Positions 48,547 to 60,283 of a stretch of DNA of 64,000 nucleotides are shown here, piece after piece; the first letter of the stretch is position 1, and each line of letters begins with the position of its first letter. The translations under genes were made by a program, and so were the position numbers. Under the pieces are notes generated by a model. It was not told the DNA's origin, did no database searches, and saw only the letters and a list, made by a program, of their open reading frames with translations. Origin of the DNA: Termitomyces sp. T153 (taxonomy: Eukaryota > Basidiomycota > Agaricomycetes > Agaricales > Lyophyllaceae). The DNA lies in contig JACKQL020000032.1 of NCBI GenBank assembly GCA_018296165.2, positions 124,001 to 188,000 on the forward strand, written 5' to 3'.

Positions 48547-49340
48547 CTTTGAAACCAATGCAGGGAAAGCGCGACGTTTGGAAAATACCCATTGGTCTCT
48601 TATAAGTAGGCATGATATCCATATGATGGAACAACATAGTTTGTGAGAAGCAAGGCTACCAATGGGGTACGCGCATTCGACATAGAAAGACGTACATCAG
48701 AACTTTCGAGCACGGATGAATGACTTACCGGCATGTATGTACTGACCATCAATTTTCTTCAGGCCTTGGCACACGTACTCTTCACAAAGGGCCGGTCACC
48801 GGTCTAGTTTCCACTCTGGATCCTTAACCTGTCATGAAGTGAAAAATCGTCAGCAACGCAGCACAGCAACGTGAATAACGAGCCACCCCACGCGTAGAGG
48901 AGTGGATTTGCTCCGAGGTAGGTCCTGCGGGAGAAGCGGAACTTTGAAAGTGAATATGTACTTCGAGCTATACGAGAACTCAGAACTGCGAGGAATTTGG
49001 AAAACGAAAAGACTACAAAAATAGCTCGATAACGTAGGTCAGAGATCGTCGATCATCACATAGGTAGCTTGAGGGCCCATATGGATCATTGTCACGAGAG
49101 TATCGGTACTTTTAATGTATTTCTATATGAGGGTATGTTCTTCACACTCGCCAGAGTTGTACAAAATGCAATACGTAACACTTAGTGAAATGAGAGCATC
49201 TTCATGGAAGACAATATTTAGTATGGTCGCCTGACTTCTTCTCTGTCAATGAAAGTGTTTTTAGGAAGTGTGACGTAGACCAACGCCGCGATTCCTTTCT
49301 TAAGGTACACCGTCGATCCGACCAGTTTTGCAGAAGGACT
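48547..49340. other. Intergenic region at the gene-rich/transposon boundary
   Basis: About 800 bp upstream of the phosphodiesterase with only short ORFs and no recognisable product. It marks the change from single-copy genes to the repeat-rich part of the window. Confidence 0.45.
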
Positions 49341-50111
49341 AAAAAACAACTCTAAATCAAGTAGACGTGCGGTACAAAGTAGTGATGTTCCGGCCCGGCT
49401 TGGCCCAAAAGTGGCTTGAGGCGGCTCCCACTGCTGGGGCCAGAAAATGTTTCTAATGGAAAAAGAGTCAAAGAAACCTGTCATCTGTTTCTTGGCTAGC
49501 TTTTTTCTATAGAAAAAGGCAACTTTCCTTTGTTCAAAGACTTTTTCCATCAGAAATTGCCACAAAGGAAATGGCATAACAGGTTTCCTTTTGATTTTTT
49601 CCCAGGGAAACACAGTCCAGTACCAGCAGTGTCCGGCTCAGACCAACACTGGGCCGACCCCAAGCCCCCAATAGCCACTTCAGGAAATGTAGCGTGTTTC
49701 CTGAGAAAAAGGTGTCAGAAATATGTTTTTCAATTTCTGACACCTTTTTCTGAGAAACATGCAAAATTTTGTGTCAGAAAATTTGAGTAAATATATCAAA
49801 TATTCTCTTAATGTTTCTTTTGTAGAATGATAAATTTTTCCGTGTTTTATCTGAAGAAAAAATAATCAAAATATTTAAAATGTTCTTAATGATTTTCTTG
49901 AGAAACACGTGCTGAAACATATCACGTGTTTCTCAAGAAAACCTTTGTCCTGTTCTCAGTGTTGTATCTTGAGAAACACTCTGTATTCTTCTCAAGAAAC
50001 ACATGTCAGCATAACTTACAATTAAAAAACAACTCTAAATCAAGTAGACGTGCGGTACAAAGTAGTGATGTTCCGGCCCGGCTTAGCCCAAAAGTGGCCT
50101 TGAGGCGGCTC
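49341..50111. repeat. Hairpin-rich AT block flanked by 88-bp direct repeats
   Basis: Direct repeats 49341-49427 and 50024-50111 differ only by one substitution and one inserted C. The 600 bp between them hold several inverted repeats: a perfect 19-bp pair at 49704-49722/49733-49751 with a 10-nt loop, another perfect 19-bp pair at 49893-49911/49923-49941 with an 11-nt loop, and the palindrome TTTTTCTATAGAAAAA at 49502-49517. A longer imperfect palindrome covers about 49,455-49,610. It encodes no credible protein. It looks like a non-autonomous element or a duplicated insertion. Confidence 0.75.
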
Positions 50112-51508
50112 TGGCTCAGACTTGTGATTCCCGCCTATCCAAAAAAACGGTTGATTCAGATAAGTGGTCACGTTTTCCGGCCCGGATGACCCGTTTAGTT
50201 TATTGGTTTATTTTTTCTCTACTGGTTTTGTGCCGCACTGGCAACACCACATCTCGTTCAGACCATTCCTTTGCAGCATCTATTCCATCTGGTCAGGATC
50301 CTGCCTTCTTCTCCCTGTTTTCCTTATGATTCATTCTATATGTTACGTTTTTTTTAAATTTACATGTGAGCCCCTTTTTTATTGATAATTATTATATTTG
50401 CATTTTAATTGGACAATTGGACATTAAACTGTTTCACTTTCTGTTCATTTTTCCAATGGCAATCTGGTCTTGTTAAATGATCCTGAACATTTTGGAAGTG
50501 TATGATACGAACAAATGTTGTCCGGCACAATGATGATTAAGTAGATAACAATGTAAATGAACATAAACAAGTGCAGTAGGTTTGATCAAAGGTATTACAG
50601 CATTGAAGGAACAGAAACATGGTTAAAACACAAAAACTCCACTATAGAAAAACCTTACTTACCTTGTGAAGAAATACACTACAAGCCTATCACGTGCCAT
50701 TATGACTATGTCACATGATGTCATGTCTATTTTGCTGCATTTTTTACAACCATTTATTTTACCATTTGTACATGCACATGTGATTCCACAGTCTGAACAC
50801 AACCAAATCCACTGCTGCTGATCAATATGGCCTCCTGCGGGAATAGTGCTCATTGTCAGAGAAACACCTTCAACCATAACCAAACATGAACCTGTGAAGT
50901 GAACTTATGAAATGTACTTTTAGAGACTGGAGTTAAAGCAACAAAGTGATTTCTGAAGTGGCAAGACCAGCACAAATCAATACTCAGATCAATGAACTGG
51001 TTTGATGACTGCAAGGTGTCTTATGCAAAATGTGACTTTATCTAATCAAATGCAGCTGCAAAGGATTCCATCATTTGAGTAATTGGGAAAGGGCAGATGG
51101 ACATTGGGTCAATATTCAACATATAATTATTGCATTATGGTAGAAAACATATTGCAGTAATGTGTTTATGTACTTGGTATACAATTGAACCAAGGAGTAA
51201 TGGGCAGTGCAGCCAAAGAGAGTGCCCTTCATGGATGAAATGACTGAGTTTAGACTTTTTCAAATTCCAGTACTGACTCCTTCTTTGCTTGACCCCTCTT
51301 CAATATTTCTCATACAAACTCCTCTCAATCTACTGAATCATTTATATTTCATTTGTTCACTCCTTATTCCTATTACTTTATCACAGGTACACAACTTCTA
51401 CAAGCATATGATCATTGCCTAAAAGTATATAAACTTGTTGTATTCAATAGTACAGACTAACTTTGAGATTGTTGGTTTTTGATTTGTTTAGTCAATTCCT
51501 AACAAGAT
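50112..51508. other. AT-rich repeat-like DNA, no supported gene
   Basis: About 1.4 kb. A short minus-strand ORF (50659-50883) has several cysteines (CSDCGITCACTNGKINGCKK) but no recognised domain. The right end near 51,509 carries CAACACTG followed by GGCTGAGCCCAAGC, similar to sequence at 49,640-49,670, and may be a hAT terminal repeat. Confidence 0.4.
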
Positions 51509-52610
51509 CAACACTGGGCTGAGCCCAAGCCTCCAATAGTGGCCTGGCTCTGGCTTGGCTTTACCCAGGCCATGGCTTGTAGCAGACAAAACATATTTTA
51601 TAAGAGAACAATGACACATACATGGCAAATCTCTTCCTAATCAGAATGGTCCTGGTTCTCTGAAGAGCAGATCATGTTGTATAGCACATTTCAAACTCTG
51701 CAGTGCTTTGACAATGTCACCTTTCAATTGGTTATGTTGCTTGGTAATAGTCAAACCTCCCTGCAAAAAAGCATGCTCACTTGAAACAGATGATGCCATG
51801 ATTGATAGCTAGTCACAAGCTAGAGATCCCCATGCAGGATGAAATTGACAAGCATTGAACTGAAATGAAAATATAAGTAACCAAAAAAGTATGGAAGATG
51901 AAAAGCCAGAACTCATGCCCCACCACTCAATCATTGGCCAGCCCTCTGGTATCACTTCTTTAGCATTAATATATTTGTCAAAGTACTGCAACTAAGGTTG
52001 GTTTGGATCCTCTGTAAGATTGGGGTGGCAGTTTTGCACTAAATTAGCATCATTGGACATGTCTTCATTCTTGTCATCACTAAGTTCATGCAGAAGAATA
52101 TTTAACCCCTTTGTGGATGATTTTGGAGTCTCTATTTTCTTCAGGTCTCCTGAATCCTTGAAATAGAGAATAGCTCCTGAAACTTGGTTGAGTGAATGTA
52201 TTGTAGATTAGTCACTGTCAGAATGACTTACCACCTCCTCAACACATCTCAAGAGTTCTGCTTGGAGGTTCTTCAGCCAATGCTTCATGAAATATGACAT
52301 TTTTTCTCTCAGATCAAGAACTGAGAGTTATTCTGTGAGTGTGGCAAAATTAAAAAAAAAGTCTCATCCATACTCATAGCTATAATGTATGCTGGTGAGT
52401 CTGTTGTCTTCTCATAGTAATCATCAATTTTCTGACATGCAGCCCACAATGCCAAGGAAAAAGGAGTATACTTTGGATGATTAGCACACAATGACCAGGC
52501 TCTGTAGAGGGCCTCAAGCACAGGAATGGCCAGATGGAGAGTTGAGACTTGATTAGATGAAAATGCTTCCTGAGCATTGTCTGCATGCTATCATACTATA
52601 AGTCAGAGTA
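51509..52610 (-). pseudogene. Decayed hAT-family transposase (C-terminal half)
   Basis: Reading the minus strand from about 52,600: VSTLHLAIPVLEALYRAWSL, then ANHPKYTPFSLALWAACQKI and DDYYEKTTDSPAYIIAM, later HWLKNLQAELLRCVEEVV, INAKEVIPEGWPMIEWWG and ASSVSSEHAFLQGGLTITKQ followed by NQLKGDIVKALQSLKCAI. These are in the order of the C-terminal RNase-H-like and dimerisation region of hAT transposases from agaricomycetes. Stop codons and frameshifts break the frame (for example between the CD and LSIMASS segments), so it is inactive. The N-terminal BED finger and first catalytic part are missing. The 51,509-51,516 CAACACTG may be its 3' terminal repeat. Confidence 0.75.
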
Positions 52611-53226
52611 GGGTGAGAAGGGAAAGAGTACATACAGTAAGGAGTTTTGTAAATAATTGTATTCACATCCACTCCTCATGATCCAGCTTGAGCATGCATA
52701 TCTTATCACACTGCAAACTGTAAGGGAACATTGGCCATGGATAGTCCAAGCTAAGCCCACCACTCATGTCCTGACCATCCAGTCAAGAGGCAAGTGGCAA
52801 GCCAGCCAGCCAGAGGCACAGCAAGCAAGTGGTGGGTGGTGGGTGACCAACAAGAGGCAAAGGCAAAGGGTGAGGCAAGGTGAGCAGCTGCACTGGCCAA
52901 GCTTACAGTTATGCTAGTGAAGAAACTCAGAAGCAATGCTATTGTCTGGATTGAAGATATCCTATTCCCAGGTCTGTCTATATACTACATGGCTACTAGA
53001 TGACTAAGTACCTATGACTAAGTTGGAGGCCACTGATACAATCTAATGACAGGCAGAGGCTGATGACTACAAACTATTGACTAATTGGGCCTGATAGTAG
53101 AAGGATCAATGATCAACAATAATATACTATGTGCCAAGTACAATATACCCATTAGGCCTGGGAGCCAAGATAGTGAGGGAGTAAGAAGGGGCCAAGTGGT
53201 CTGGAGGGTCAGCTAGATAGAGGTGC
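52611..53226. other. Low-complexity DNA between hAT relic and solo LTR
   Basis: Contains purine-rich simple repeats (GGCAAG, GCCAGCCAGCCA, GGTGGGTGGTGGGTG near 52,780-52,900). No gene seen. Confidence 0.5.
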
Positions 53227-54415
53227 TGTCAGGTTCTGCTGACTATGGGGGCTCAGCTATATTGGCAAGTCCTTATTAGGCAGATGTGATTCCCTGCACT
53301 GATAACTGGGCACTTGGAGAGGGTCTAAGTATGGGGGACTTGTGAGGGCAATTAAAGAGGAGTGATCCAAACAAGTCTGGGGTGGTCCAGAAGGGGTCTA
53401 GGATGAGTTGCAGGGGAAGGGTCAGACTTGATGGGGTGCTAGGTACAAGTCTGGAAGCAAGTACTAGAGGTGTGGGGCAAACAGAAGCTATGCAAGTGAT
53501 AGGAGCAGGGCTGGAGTTTGATGGAGGATCAACAGAGGTTGATAGCTTTTGGAGCTGAGCAAATAGTGAGGTCCAGAGTTGGTTTAAAGAGTGTTTGAGT
53601 TCATAATTGTAAGCGCAGAGTTTGTAAAGGTGTTGAAGTTGAAAGGACTTGAGCATGGTAATGGAAATGGAGTCAGATGAGACAGAGTCAAGACAAGATT
53701 GAGATGAGAATGAAAATAGATTCAAGCAGAGATACAAAATGATAATGAGAACAATAATAGAAGTAGAGATGAGACAAGACTGGAAGACTGAGATAAGGCT
53801 AGGAGACTAAGATAAGGCTAGGAGACTAAGATAAGGCTGGGAGACTGAGAGAAGAGGAAACATAACATGGAACATGAAACACAAGACAGAAACAATCAGA
53901 CCATAGGTAATGTTAAGCAATATCAAGACTAGAGTATGAGGAGCTACTCTATGACTTATATACTGACTACTGGAGAGCTCCAGGGGACAGCGGGTGTGGC
54001 AGTGGGGCTTGATAGAGTTGTGCAGAGTTGATGGGTGTTGGTTGTGATCAGGGGATAGGTTGCAGTGATATTTTGATGGGATCAGTTGAGGATGCAGGCC
54101 ATTCTGGAGTCATCATGATGCTCCAGAATTGGTTGGGCAGACTAGGGGGAGGAGTTGGTGACATGCAGCAGAGTCAGGAACAATGGGGGAAGGTCCTGGG
54201 GCTCAGAAGAGTCAAGGGAAGTGTTGATGGCTGCAGTGAAGGCATTGGAGTTAGCCAGGGGACTGTCAGAGTTCACTGGAGAAATGTTGGAGTTACCTGG
54301 GGTGGGTGCTGAGGGTGTACAATGGTTGGGGAGTTCAACAGGGCATTGGGAAGAACTCTGAGGAAGCAAGCAAGTTGGTAATGATGTTTGGGGGTCCAGG
54401 GAGTGGGTTGTGACA
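53227..54415 (-). mobile_element. Solo LTR (Ty3/gypsy) with 5-bp target duplication
   Basis: As written on plus it begins TGTCAGGTTC and ends TTGTGACA. Identical 5-mers GGTGC flank it at 53222-53226 and 54416-54420. Its sense orientation is minus, judged from TATATAAGTCATAG near 53,950 (reverse complement) and from the related LTRs that follow a polypurine tract. No internal region remains between its ends, so it is a solo LTR, 1,189 bp long. Confidence 0.88.
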
Positions 54416-54928
54416 GGTGCCAATCCCCACAGACTAAGCTAGGCAAGGATGGGATAGTCCAAAAACCAGTCCCCTTACACAAACTGTCAGTTTCTTTCCA
54501 ATGTAATTCATCAATAAAGGTGTTGATGTGCTAAATCAATTAGGTTAGAAGAGTTACAAAAGGGTCAATAGGCTAGGTACTCACTTCTTTGTTTCTATCT
54601 CCTCTGTCAAGCATCCAAAATGTGGATGACTACTGAACTTTCATGTTGAGGATTAGTTAAACAGGCTTTGCAATGCTAGCCTTGGTCTGAATGGTTCTCC
54701 ATATTTCCTTCCTCTTTGAAGATGATTGCTCCTGATATGGATCAGAATTTCAAAGATGCAATGAGCTGAAAAGAATTTCCTACCTTGACTGTAATCGCAT
54801 GAACTAATTCAACCTCATCAAGGAGATTTTGTTGAACTCTCCTAGTTATCCAACAAGGACTCAGGCAACAGATGATTGCTGCTTCACTCAAAAGAGGAAG
54901 ACTTTAGGATCAGATTCAAGTCCACTAC

Positions 54929-55213
54929 TTGGTTAAAAACATGAGATTGGATCAGGCTTCTGATAACATTGCTCATGCAGCTTGGTTATTAGATATTGGT
55001 GCTAGAAAAAATCTTGGGCCTGGAGAAACAGTACAACTCTCAGAAGCTATGATCTGTGATGACAATGCTGTCACTGGATTTATCTCTTCCACTTATCCTC
55101 ATATTGATTACCATAAAGATGATTAGTATTATCTGGACTGTACTATTCTTTCTGGCAAGAACTCTGATATAGAGAATATTAACTCAGAAGTTCTGCAGAG
55201 ATGTTTAGGAGAA
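54929..55213 (+). pseudogene. Helitron Pif1-like helicase C-terminal fragment
   Basis: The frame reads VKNMRLDQASDNIAHAAWLL, DIGARKNLGPGETVQLSEAM, then ICDDNAVTGFISSTYPHID and, past one stop codon, YYLDCTILSGKNSDIENINS. Order and wording match the C-terminal region of Helitron helicases (the NMRL...WLL.IG...LP..M / YF.DR.IL..RN.DV..IN block). The fragment is broken by a stop at about 55,126 and ended by the LTR starting at 55,214. The upstream helicase motifs are not recognisable. Confidence 0.7.
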
Positions 55214-55960
55214 TGTCAGGTTCTGCTAACCATGGGGGCTCAGCTTAACTGGGCAAGTCCTTACTAGGCAGACACAACATCCTGCACTGATAACATAGTG
55301 CTTTAGAGAGGTCTGGGCTTCAGATACTTGCAAGAGTAAGCCAAAGGGAGTGGTCTGAGCAAGTCTGAAGTGGTCCAGGAAAGTCTCAGACAAGGTACAA
55401 GAAAGGGTTGGGCTTGAGAAAGTTCCAGGTACAAGTCTGGGGGCAAGTATTGATGGTGCAGGGCAAATGGAGGCTATGCAAGTGATGGGAGTGGGGCCAG
55501 AGTTTGATGGAGGATCAATGGATGTTGATGAGTTTTAGAGCTAAGTATAAAGCAAGGTTCAGAGTTGGTTAAGAATGTTTAGGAGGTTGTGATCATAGGT
55601 GCAGAGTTTGTAACAGCATTAGAGTTGAAGGGAAATTGGTCATAACAAAGAAAATAGAGACAAGAAAGACAAGATAGAGTCAAGGCAAGATTGAGACAAG
55701 AATGAAAATAAATTGAAGCAGAGATACAAAATAATAATGAGACAATAATGGAGATAGAGATGAGACAAGACTGGGAGACTGAGATAAGACTGGGAGACTG
55801 AGAGAAGGGAAAACATAATAAGAGACATGAAATACAAAGAGACAAACAATTAGAACATAAGTATGGTAGGTAATATCAAGACTAGAGTATGAGATGCTAC
55901 TCTATGACTTATATACTAACTACTAGGACAGCTCCAAGGATAGCAGCTCTGGCAGCAGGG
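55214..55960 (-). mobile_element. Truncated LTR interrupted by a second LTR
   Basis: Begins TGTCAGGTTC at 55214 and runs in parallel with the solo LTR at 53227, including TATATAAGTCATAG near 55,905 (reverse complement). It stops after GGCAGCAGGG at 55960, where the next LTR begins. Its other end must lie on the far side of the nested elements. Confidence 0.8.
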
Positions 55961-56814
55961 TGTCAGGTTCTGCTGATGACAGGGGCTTAGCTATACTGGC
56001 AAATCCTTACTAGGCAGATGCAATGTCCTGTGCTTATAACCAAGCATCCGGGATTGGCACAGAGGGGAGGGACTTGTGAGGGGGAGCTAGGGGGGGTGGT
56101 CCGAGCAAGTCTGGAGTGGTTCAGGGATGTCTAAGACCAAGTATATTAGATGTCAAACCTGGACGGGCACTGGAACAAGTTTGTGGGCACACAAATAAAA
56201 TGCGGGGTAAGCAGAGGCTTTGCAATTGATGGGGGTGGAGCTGGAGTTTGACGGGAGATCACCAAGGCATGATGGGTTTCTGGGCTGAGTGGGGAGCGAG
56301 GTCTAGAGTTGTTGTAAGAATGTTTGGGTCATAGCGCATGTGCAGAGTTTGTACTGATGTTGGAGAGGAAAGGAACTTAGGAAGACAAAGAAAATATACA
56401 CAGTTGAGACAAGATAGAGGAACTAAAGTACTAGGAGTTCCTCTATGACTTATATACCTACTACTAGGCAGCTCTGAAGGGCAGAGGATATAGTGGCAGG
56501 CCTGACGGAACTGTGTGGAGTCAATGGTTGTCAGGTGTGATCTTGGAGCAGGCTGCAGTGACATTCTGATGGGATCAGCTGGAAAGTGGATTGCTCTGGG
56601 ATTGGGGGAAATCTCGGAAGTTCATGGGAATTCAGGGGATGCATCAACTGCTGTGGAGAAGGCATCAGAGTTGATCAAGGAGTTGTTGGGGTTTGCTGAG
56701 GAAGTGTTGGAGTTGCCTGAAGTGGGCATGGAGGGTGGGTGAGGGTTGGGGAGTTTGGCAGAGCATTGGGAGGGGCTGGGGGTGGTGTCGGAGTCTAGGG
56801 AGTGGGTCGTGACA
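55961..56814 (-). mobile_element. 3' LTR of chromodomain-type Ty3/gypsy element A
   Basis: 854 bp from TGTCAGG to CGTGACA. In the minus sense it is preceded by the purine tract GAAGGGGGGGTGA (56815-56827 as the complement), as expected at a 3' LTR. TATATAAGTCATAG is present near 56,445 as reverse complement. Confidence 0.82.
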
Positions 56815-58902
56815 TCACCCCCCCTTCAGCATTGAGACCTTCAAGATGCAGGGCACAGTTTGGGTATTGGTGGGGCATGGGAATTGAAGTTGAGCAATAT
56901 TGATCAGACTACAGTAGCAGTGGTGGCATGGGGAATGAAGTTGAAGCATGGCCACTGCTCATCAGGGGGTTCTATCCAAGTCATTGAAAAGGGTCAGATG
57001 TACTCTGGAGTTCTCAAACTTTCTCAATGTCGTCTTCCATGTATTCTCTAGCAGCATCCCCATCTCCATCGGCACATACCTTGACTTCTTCCTTGGAGGA
57101 CTCTGAGGGTCAGCAAGACCATAGGCAGATGCAGGCAATGTACTGTAGTTGTAAGTACTATCTCTTGCTCATCATAGCTGGAGTGCTGATTAAGTCCTGT
57201 TAGAGTTGTCAGTGGCGGTGGTGGGCCCCTTGGGGCTTTTGTTGGGGGAGGCTCCAACGCAGTCAGCAGTGGAAGTGGTCCCCACTTCTTGTTCCAGGCC
57301 TGGTATTGCCCCTGGAGTGGTCTGCCCTGTTCCTATGGAGTCAAGAGTCATGCAGGCAGACATGATGCTGGAGTACTTTGCAGAGGCCATGGGGCAAGCA
57401 AGAGGTCCTCTGATGTTAGAGTGGTGTCAGGCAGTGGCCCTGGTGCGTCATTGGCATGTCCCTTCCTTATTGAGCTAACCCACATCTCTAGTGCACGTTC
57501 TGTACCTGGTGGGGTAAACAGTGCAAGTTTGAGGAGCCCATGCCAGGAGTGCAGCAGGACATGTCAGTGTGTCTTCCATGTTGCTCATGGCATGAGAAGT
57601 GCTCTGTCACTCTGAGTTGGCATGCTGCTTGCATTGCGATGGAGCAGAGATGGGACTGCAAGTGGGTTGCCACACAGTTGGAGGAGGGTTGGAGGGGTAG
57701 GGTCTCAGGGAGAGGTTCCAGAGTAGAGGGGGGAGTAGGCATAGGGCAGCCCCCAATAAAAGTTGGGCCCCCACAGGGTGGGCAGAAGGAGGGGGCCCCT
57801 GCAATGTGCAACAAGGGTAAGTGGAGGGTGTCCCCCTTGCTGGAGGCAGGGCCTAGCAAGCAGGCACGGGGGGAGCTGGCAATGGTGGGCCCTCCAGGTC
57901 CCATGGTGTATTCTCCAGCTTCTGGAGCCTTGGTCGAGCAGTCTGTAGGAGGGTCATGGTCGGTTGCTGAGGCTTTCCTGCAGCATTGGGTGGAGGAGTT
58001 GGAGAGGTTGTTGGCCACACATGGGGAGGAAGTTCATAGGGTGGGGGAGGAGAGGGATGGGCTTTGGAGAGAACTGGATGGAGCTCGGAGGGAATGAGAC
58101 TTGGTGCATAGAAATAAGGACATTGCTATGGGGACTGCCATGGAGTGACTGTCACAGCTTCAAGAGCTGCAAGTGCATATGGGGCTGTTGGAGGCATGGG
58201 CAGAAGTGGCAGGGCAACAATTGGAGGGGTCAGGGGTGTAGGAGACTCAGCAGGGGTCCAGTGCAGAGGTGACCCAAGTGATGGTGGAGAGGGCACGGTG
58301 GCGGGAAGAGTGGCTTGCCAACAAGGTGGCCTTGGAGCAGTAGGGAGTGCTCTGTAATTGCTCCCTTCATCTTCTGTTTACTATGAGCTGATATTTGATT
58401 CTGCAGACTGGGCCAGGGAGCACTGCATCCTCCTCAATGAAGCATCGGCAGTGCTGGGGTCCATCTATGACGGGTTGGTGAGGATGCCTGGGGATCTCCC
58501 ACCAGAGTTGGGGCAGGGAGTCATGCAGATGGGGCATCTGCTGGCAGGACATTGGCAGAGAGTGATAGCAGACCCTGGAGTGTGATGGGAGGTGGCAATA
58601 GAGGTGGCAGAGCTGCTCCCAGGGCATCCCAAAGTTCTGGTGACAGTAGTAGCGCAGCTGGAGGTGGATCTGATGGGGAGGATAGTGGAGGTGGAGTCAG
58701 AGGGGGAGGGGGAGTAGGGGCTTTCTGGATTCTGGTTTCTTGTTGCCCCATGCTCCCCTATTTCTGTATTTCTTCCTTGTAGCTTTTGTGAATATTGGAC
58801 TTCTTGTACTTTTGCTGAGCATGAGAAGTTTTCAGAATGAGTGAGGGGCAGAGTAAGTGAAAACATGTAGGGGGAGGTATTCATGGGAGTTGAATCCCTG
58901 AT
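56815..58902 (-). mobile_element. Internal remnant of element A
   Basis: The stretch corresponds to 59857-61872 of element B. It ends at CCTGAT (58902), where element B's LTR begins, while in B the same sequence continues as CCTGATAAATCTAG into the pol 3' end. So B's LTR was inserted here. Only the antisense gene region of A is left in the window. Confidence 0.75.
57206..58585 (+). pseudogene. Antisense accessory gene of element A (six-Cys cluster plus coiled coil), degraded
   Basis: Runs opposite to the pol strand of its element. A first exon (MMLEYFAEAMGQARGPLMLE, WCQAVAL) seems to splice by GTGCGT...CTCTAG to CTFCTWWGKQCKFEE at 57492. The six cysteines are C-X2-C-X6-C-X15-C-X2-C-X6-C, close to a fungal Zn2Cys6 cluster. 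A basic Gly/Pro-rich linker (KGKWRVSPLLEAGPSKQARG) and a coiled-coil segment (VEELERLLATHGEEVHRVGE) follow. Stops at 58095 and others downstream break it; the C-terminal segment LLNEASAVLGSIYDGLVRMP is still readable. I know no function. Confidence 0.65.
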
Positions 58903-59856
58903 TGTCAGGTTCCGCTGATGACGGGGGCTCAGCTACACTAGCGAGTCCTTACTAGGTGAACATGATGTCCTGCACTTATAACCAAGCATCCGGTATTGGT
59001 GCAGAGGGACTTGCAAGGGGGAGCTAGGGGGCGGTCTGAGTAAGTCTGGAGTGGCTTGGGGGCATCTAAGACCAAGTATACTAGTCGTTGATCCTAGACA
59101 GGTGCCAGAGCAAGTTTGTGGGTGTGCAATTAGAATGCGGGGTAAGTGGAGGCTTTGTGGTTGATGAGGGTGGAGCCGGAGTTTGACAGGAGATCACCAA
59201 GACATGAGGTGTTCCTGGGCCAAGCAGGAGTGAGGTTCAGGGTTGTTGTAGAAATGTTCAGGTCGTAGTGCGTGCACGGAGTTTGTACTGTCATTAGAGA
59301 TGAAAGGAACTTAGGAAGACAAAGGAACTATACACGGTCAAGATGAGGCGGAGATGAGGTGAGACGAGACAGAGAACAGAGATAGATTCGAAACTAAAAA
59401 TAGAGACAGCGATGAGATGAAAGACAAGACATAGAAAACCGGTAAATGCAATATCAAGACTAAAGTACTAGGAGTTCCTCTATGACTTATATACCTACTA
59501 CTGGGCAGCTCTGAAGGGCAGAGGATATAGTGGCGGGCCTGACGGAACTGTGTGGAGTCAATGGTTGTCAGGTGCGATCTTGGAATGGGCTGCAGTGACA
59601 TTCTGATGGGATCAGTTGGAAAGCAGATTGTTCTGGGGTCAGGGAAAGCCTTGGGAGTCCAGGGGAATTTAGGGGATGCATCAACTGCTGCAGAGAAGGC
59701 GTTAGAGTTGATCAAGGAGCCGTTGGGGTCTGCCAAGGAAGTTTTGGAGTTGCCCAAAGTGGGCGCAGAGAGTGGGTGAGGGTTGGGAAGTTTGGCAGAG
59801 CATTGAGGGGGGGGGGGCTGGGGGCAGTGTTGGGGTCTAGGGAGTAGGTCATGACA
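58903..59856 (-). mobile_element. 3' LTR of element B
   Basis: 954 bp from TGTCAGG to TCATGACA. In minus sense it starts TGTCATGACC, contains TAGGTATATAAGTCATAG (near 59,480 as complement) and ends CCTGACA. It is longer than the element A LTR mainly because of a purine-rich stretch near 59,340-59,440. Confidence 0.85.
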
Positions 59857-59869
59857 TCACCCCCCCTTC
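59857..59869 (-). promoter_or_regulatory. Polypurine tract of element B
   Basis: On the minus strand reads GAAGGGGGGGTGA directly before the LTR start TGTCATGACC. This is the usual position of the plus-strand primer in LTR retrotransposons. The same 13-mer precedes the LTR of element A at 56815-56827. Confidence 0.75.
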
Positions 59870-60283
59870 AGCGTCAAGACCCTTGAGACACAGGGTACAG
59901 TTTGGGGATTAGTGGGGCATGGGAATCAAAGTTGAGCAATATTGATCAGACCGCAGTAGCGGCGGCAGCATGGGGAATGAAGTTGAAGCATGGCTGCTGC
60001 TCAGGGGGTTCTTTCCTAGTCATTGAAAAGGATCAGACGTACTCTGGGGTTCCCAAACTTTTCCAATGTCGTCTTTCATATATTCTCCAGCAGCATTCCC
60101 CTCCCCATCGGCACATACCTAGGGTTGGCAAGACCATAGGCAGGTGCAGGCAATGTACTATAGTCATAAGTACCGTCTCTTGCTCATCGTGGCCGGAGTG
60201 CTTGAATAAGTTCCATCAGAGTTGTTGGCAGCAGTGGCAGGCCCCTCAGGGCCTACATTGGGGGGGGGGTTCCAGCGCAGTCA

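Noticed and set aside
57488..58018. 176-codon minus-strand frame in element A
   Set aside because: Complement of the cysteine-cluster gene; the conserved cysteines and coiled coil are on the plus strand.
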